Of a stretch of 64,000 nucleotides of DNA, positions 61,360 to 64,000 are shown in pieces (positions within the stretch are counted from its first letter, which is position 1; every line of letters starts with the position of its first letter). The notes under the pieces are model-generated. The model searched no databases, was not told the DNA's origin, and saw nothing but the letters and a program-made list of their open reading frames with translations. Source of the stretch: JAXLQL01 sp046331625 (GTDB taxonomy: Bacteria; Acidobacteriota; Terriglobia; Bryobacterales; Bryobacteraceae). Made by a program: the position numbers and the translations under genes. Location: the NCBI GenBank assembly GCA_046331625.1, contig JAXLQL010000023.1:62001-126000 (forward strand). Reading direction: 5' to 3'.

Positions 61360-61395
61360 GCTGCGGGACTGAAGTCCCGCAGTCCGCCCTACACG
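61360..61395 (+). repeat. double-hairpin repeat, copy 8 (half)
   Basis: The first palindrome is perfect, but the second is missing and the sequence jumps to AGTCCGCCCTACACGG. It lies in the gap between the hybrid kinase and the spermidine-synthase-like gene. Nothing else recognisable was seen in 61235-61474. Confidence 0.8.
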
Positions 61396-61474
61396 GTAAG
61401 GCGTCTGCTTAGGCCGGAACCGGCAAGTTTTCGCGCGCGCTCGACGCGAGCGCGGGCAGCGGCGAGCCCGGCCA

Positions 61475-63532
61475 CTACTTCAGAATCGTGAAGAGGTTCG
61501 AGTAGTCGTCGGTCCAGAGCCCCACGGCCGCCTGTACGGTTGGCTTGTGGCCGCCTTCGAATTCCGCCCGGCGGAATACCGACTCGTCATTGGCGAAGAG
61601 AATGAACGTGGTTCCGAAGCAGTTGCCGCTTTCGTCTTCCTCCGATTCCACCAGCAGCGCCGGCTTGCCGATGCTCTCGGAGATGCGGGCGAGCACGGGC
61701 TCGAGGTCGAGATACTTGTTCGAAATATGCATGGCGATGACGCCATCGGGTTTGATGTGGCGAAAGTAAAGGTCGAAGGCTTCACGGGTACACAGGTGAA
61801 CGGGGATCGAGTCGCCCGAAAAGGCATCCATCATCAACACGTCGAAATTGTTCGGCTGTTCGCGTTCGAGCGAAAGCCGCCCGTCTCCCATGACGATCTG
61901 CTTCTTGGCTTGCGTGTCGGGGAAGAAGGTGAACGTGCCGGAGCTCAACTGCGGAACCAGCGGGTTGATCTCGTAGAACTTGATCTCGTCACCCGGGCGG
62001 CTGAACGCGGCCATGGTGCCAGCGCCCAAGCCGAGCACACCGATCTTGCGCGGTTGCGAGGCCGGGAGCGAACGAATCGCTCGCCCGATGCCGCTGCCGC
62101 CGCAGTAGTAGGTGAGCAACTCGCGGCGGCGCTGTGGATGGGTCCACTGTTCGCCGTGATTGATCGAGCCGTGGAGCAGCGTACGATAGCCTTCCCACTT
62201 GCCGCTGTCGTTCTCGCGCACGCGCAGGGTGCCGTAGAAATTGCGCTCCACCAACAAGTAGCCCCGGACCATGTCTCGCATGGTGCGGCCGAGGAAGACC
62301 CACAGGCCGAGGACGCCGAGCGCCAGGCAGATGCTGGCTACGCTGAAGTACTTGGGTCCGGAGCCGAGAGACGGCGCGTCTTCATCGGTGTCGTTCACCG
62401 CCACCACCCAGGCGAGCAAGCCGCACAAGCCGATCCCGGCCGGAAGTTCCCAGTAGGAAGAGAACAGGTACGGCGCAACCACGCCGACGAACAGGCCGCC
62501 GAGCGCTCCCCCGATCGAGAGCATCAGGTAGAACGAAGTCAGGTGTCGCGGAGCGGGCTTGCGCCCAGCCAGTTCGCCGTGGCAGACCATGCAGCAGACG
62601 AAGAAGCACAGGCACAGCAGGCCCACCGTCTGCGGCATCGTGGGAACCTTGGGCGCCTCGGACCATTGCAGATACGCCATGCCGCCCAGCGCCGGGGCCA
62701 GCAGCACGAGGAACAGGTTCCGGCGGTACCATCCACGCGCGTCAAACGTGAGAATGAAACTCAGCAGGTAGATGCTCAGCGGAGCTACCCAGAGGAACGG
62801 GATGGCGGCTACGTCTTGCGTGAGGTGATTGGTCACCGCCAGCATGAGCAGCGAAGGGCACGCGGCCAGTGCGATCCACAGCAGTTTCGCAGACAGCCCA
62901 GGAGCGTCGCCTTCCGCCTCCGATTCCTCGGTCTCGCGCGGTTCGATTCCGGCTGACCCGGCGCTCCGCCAAGCGGTGGCGGCACAAACGATCGCGAACA
63001 GGACGAAGCCGGCGGACCACGTCCAGGCTTGGCTGCGCGTGGCCAGGCGCGGCTCCACAAAGACCGGATAGGTCACCAGGGCGAGCATCGATCCGAGATT
63101 CGAAAGCGCGAAAAGGCGATACGGAGCAGCGCTTTTTTCACGCCGTGCGTACCAGGCTTGCACGAGCGGCCCGGTAGTGGAGCAAAGCAGGTAGGGTAGG
63201 CCGACGGTGGCGCCGAGCAGCAAAAGAATGCGCAACGTGGGGTTCTCGAGGCCGGTCGGCTTCCACGAAGCAGAAGGGATGATCGGCAGCAGGAGCACGG
63301 CCAAGCCGAGTAGCGAAGTGTGAACGATCGCTTGTGTTCTGGGCGCGAGCTTGCGGACTACCAGGTGCGAATAGAAGTATCCCGCCAGCAAGAGGAGCTG
63401 GAAGAAGAGCATGCAGGTGGTCCAGACGGCAGCGGTTCCGCCGAACCAAGCCAGAATCGTCTTGGCGATGAGTGGCTGAACCTGAAAGAGAAGGAAAGCC
63501 GAGAGAAAGATGGTGATCCCGTAAACAAGCAC
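61475..63532 (-). CDS. membrane-fused spermidine-synthase-like protein
   Basis: The 685-residue protein joins an N-terminal membrane region of about 12 helices (ITIFLSAFLLFQVQPLIAKT at the start) to a C-terminal Rossmann domain (~450-680) of the SpeE/spermidine-synthase family. GVLGLGAGTMAAF, FYEINPLV and VLMMDAFSGDSIPVHL form the SAM/decarboxy-SAM-binding pattern. Fused proteins of this kind are common in Acidobacteria, and aminopropyl transfer is not demonstrated. The start is uncertain: GTG at 63532 begins the membrane region, while ATG at 63712 is also possible. Confidence 0.82.
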   Translation of the reverse strand: MLVYGITIFLSAFLLFQVQPLIAKTILAWFGGTAAVWTTCMLFFQLLLLAGYFYSHLVVRKLAPRTQAIVHTSLLGLAVLLLPIIPSASWKPTGLENPTLRILLLLGATVGLPYLLCSTTGPLVQAWYARREKSAAPYRLFALSNLGSMLALVTYPVFVEPRLATRSQAWTWSAGFVLFAIVCAATAWRSAGSAGIEPRETEESEAEGDAPGLSAKLLWIALAACPSLLMLAVTNHLTQDVAAIPFLWVAPLSIYLLSFILTFDARGWYRRNLFLVLLAPALGGMAYLQWSEAPKVPTMPQTVGLLCLCFFVCCMVCHGELAGRKPAPRHLTSFYLMLSIGGALGGLFVGVVAPYLFSSYWELPAGIGLCGLLAWVVAVNDTDEDAPSLGSGPKYFSVASICLALGVLGLWVFLGRTMRDMVRGYLLVERNFYGTLRVRENDSGKWEGYRTLLHGSINHGEQWTHPQRRRELLTYYCGGSGIGRAIRSLPASQPRKIGVLGLGAGTMAAFSRPGDEIKFYEINPLVPQLSSGTFTFFPDTQAKKQIVMGDGRLSLEREQPNNFDVLMMDAFSGDSIPVHLCTREAFDLYFRHIKPDGVIAMHISNKYLDLEPVLARISESIGKPALLVESEEDESGNCFGTTFILFANDESVFRRAEFEGGHKPTVQAAVGLWTDDYSNLFTILK

Positions 63533-63710
63533 TTCCCGATAAGGTAGCAGAGTTGTCTCGTGGCAGGTGCATTGGCGTAGTCCGGACGGCAGTACCCCTC
63601 CTAATGTTGGGGCAGTACTCGCCCGGAAACGGGGAGACTTCCACCCGCAAAAGCCTTTGCCAATAAGCCCTGTCTTTCGTTGACCATGCAAAGAGCGGAT
63701 GTTATTCTGC

Positions 63711-64000
63711 ATGGCGAGTAACCCAATGGTCCTAGACATTGCTACATCCATTGATGCCGAGATCCAGCGGATAGAGGAAGACTGCCGGCAGCGCGTTCAG
63801 CGGCTCCAGGAGTGCAAACGCGTGGTGGCAGATCCGCAGACTCTCGAGCTGCTGATGAAGTTTCTGAACGCCACCAATGGCACGGCGGCTCCCGCCGCGA
63901 TCGAGCAGCCCGCCGCGGCTGCCGAACCGGAGCAGCCTGCCACCGCTGCGGCGGAGCAAGCGGCCCCAGTTGCTGAGGCCTCCGCCGGCGCGAACACCAG
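63711..64000 (+). CDS. coiled-coil protein with Ala/Pro-rich tail, cut by window edge
   Basis: The frame opens at ATG 63711 (alternatives 63699 and 63726) and is open to the right edge. Residues ~10-45 form an amphipathic helix (IQRIEEDCRQRVQRLQECKR), and the rest is an Ala/Pro/Glu-rich linker (EQPAAAAEPEQPATAAAEQA). No family is recognised; such tethers usually join a coiled coil to a further domain, which would be outside the window. It is divergent from the spermidine-synthase-like gene. Confidence 0.65.
   Translation, partial: MASNPMVLDIATSIDAEIQRIEEDCRQRVQRLQECKRVVADPQTLELLMKFLNATNGTAAPAAIEQPAAAAEPEQPATAAAEQAAPVAEASAGANT

Overview
The window is a GC-rich bacterial chromosome segment without rRNA, tRNA, CRISPR or insertion sequence. 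I infer an Acidobacteriota genome close to Bryobacterales/Solibacterales. The reasons are the family whose proteins begin with an ANRANAQKSTGP-like motif, many sugar and dehydrogenase genes, an ECF sigma/RskA pair, and a ~40-bp double-hairpin repeat. No marker gene fixes the taxonomy.

Layout. 1-3060 (minus): start of an unknown gene, then pgpA, yacG, rimO and a membrane-anchored protein. 3294-10715: an aldolase-family gene and a tightly overlapping minus-strand run of cytochrome c oxidase genes (II-I-III-III-IV) that continues into a sugar isomerase and a membrane protein. 10855-18131: a Bryobacter-type repeat-family protein, an FAD oxidase, maf, a DUF72 protein, a small basic protein and pcrA/uvrD. 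18278-22011 (plus): a very small protein, then a coupled trio of secreted glycosidase-like protein, Gfo/Idh/MocA dehydrogenase and a Pnkp-like kinase-phosphatase. 22039-27214: fliS, flaG, acylphosphatase, MFS exporter, secreted metallopeptidase, DUF4159 protein and a small coiled-coil membrane protein.

27430-36424 (plus) is a chemosensory operon: an M16-like protein lacking its zinc motif, TPR/zinc-ribbon/REC fusion, CheY-like REC, CheW, MCP and a ChpA-like hybrid CheA. No CheR or CheB is present, so it resembles a type IV pilus or surface-motility pathway. 36534-42404: two Gfo/Idh/MocA-type genes, an AbiE-like toxin-antitoxin pair whose toxin carries a +1 frameshift, a class I aminotransferase and a radical SAM/SPASM protein.

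42418-51520 (minus) is the most unusual part. It is a six-gene operon in which every junction is an ATGA or GTGA overlap: a secreted helical-repeat protein, an acetate-kinase homologue with several altered active-site residues, and four tandem paralogous polytopic membrane proteins with GT-C-like features and a shared Cys-bounded C-terminal domain. I do not recognise this system.

51638-64000: a small secreted protein, a GRP-type sugar transporter, an ECF sigma and anti-sigma pair, an ArnT-like glycosyltransferase, a GH36-like glycosidase, a hybrid histidine kinase, a membrane-fused spermidine-synthase-like protein, and the start of a coiled-coil protein.

Two genome-wide themes stand out. Stop/start overlaps join about fifteen gene pairs. 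The double-hairpin repeats all lie in the same orientation and in several cases are translated in frame inside or at the end of genes.
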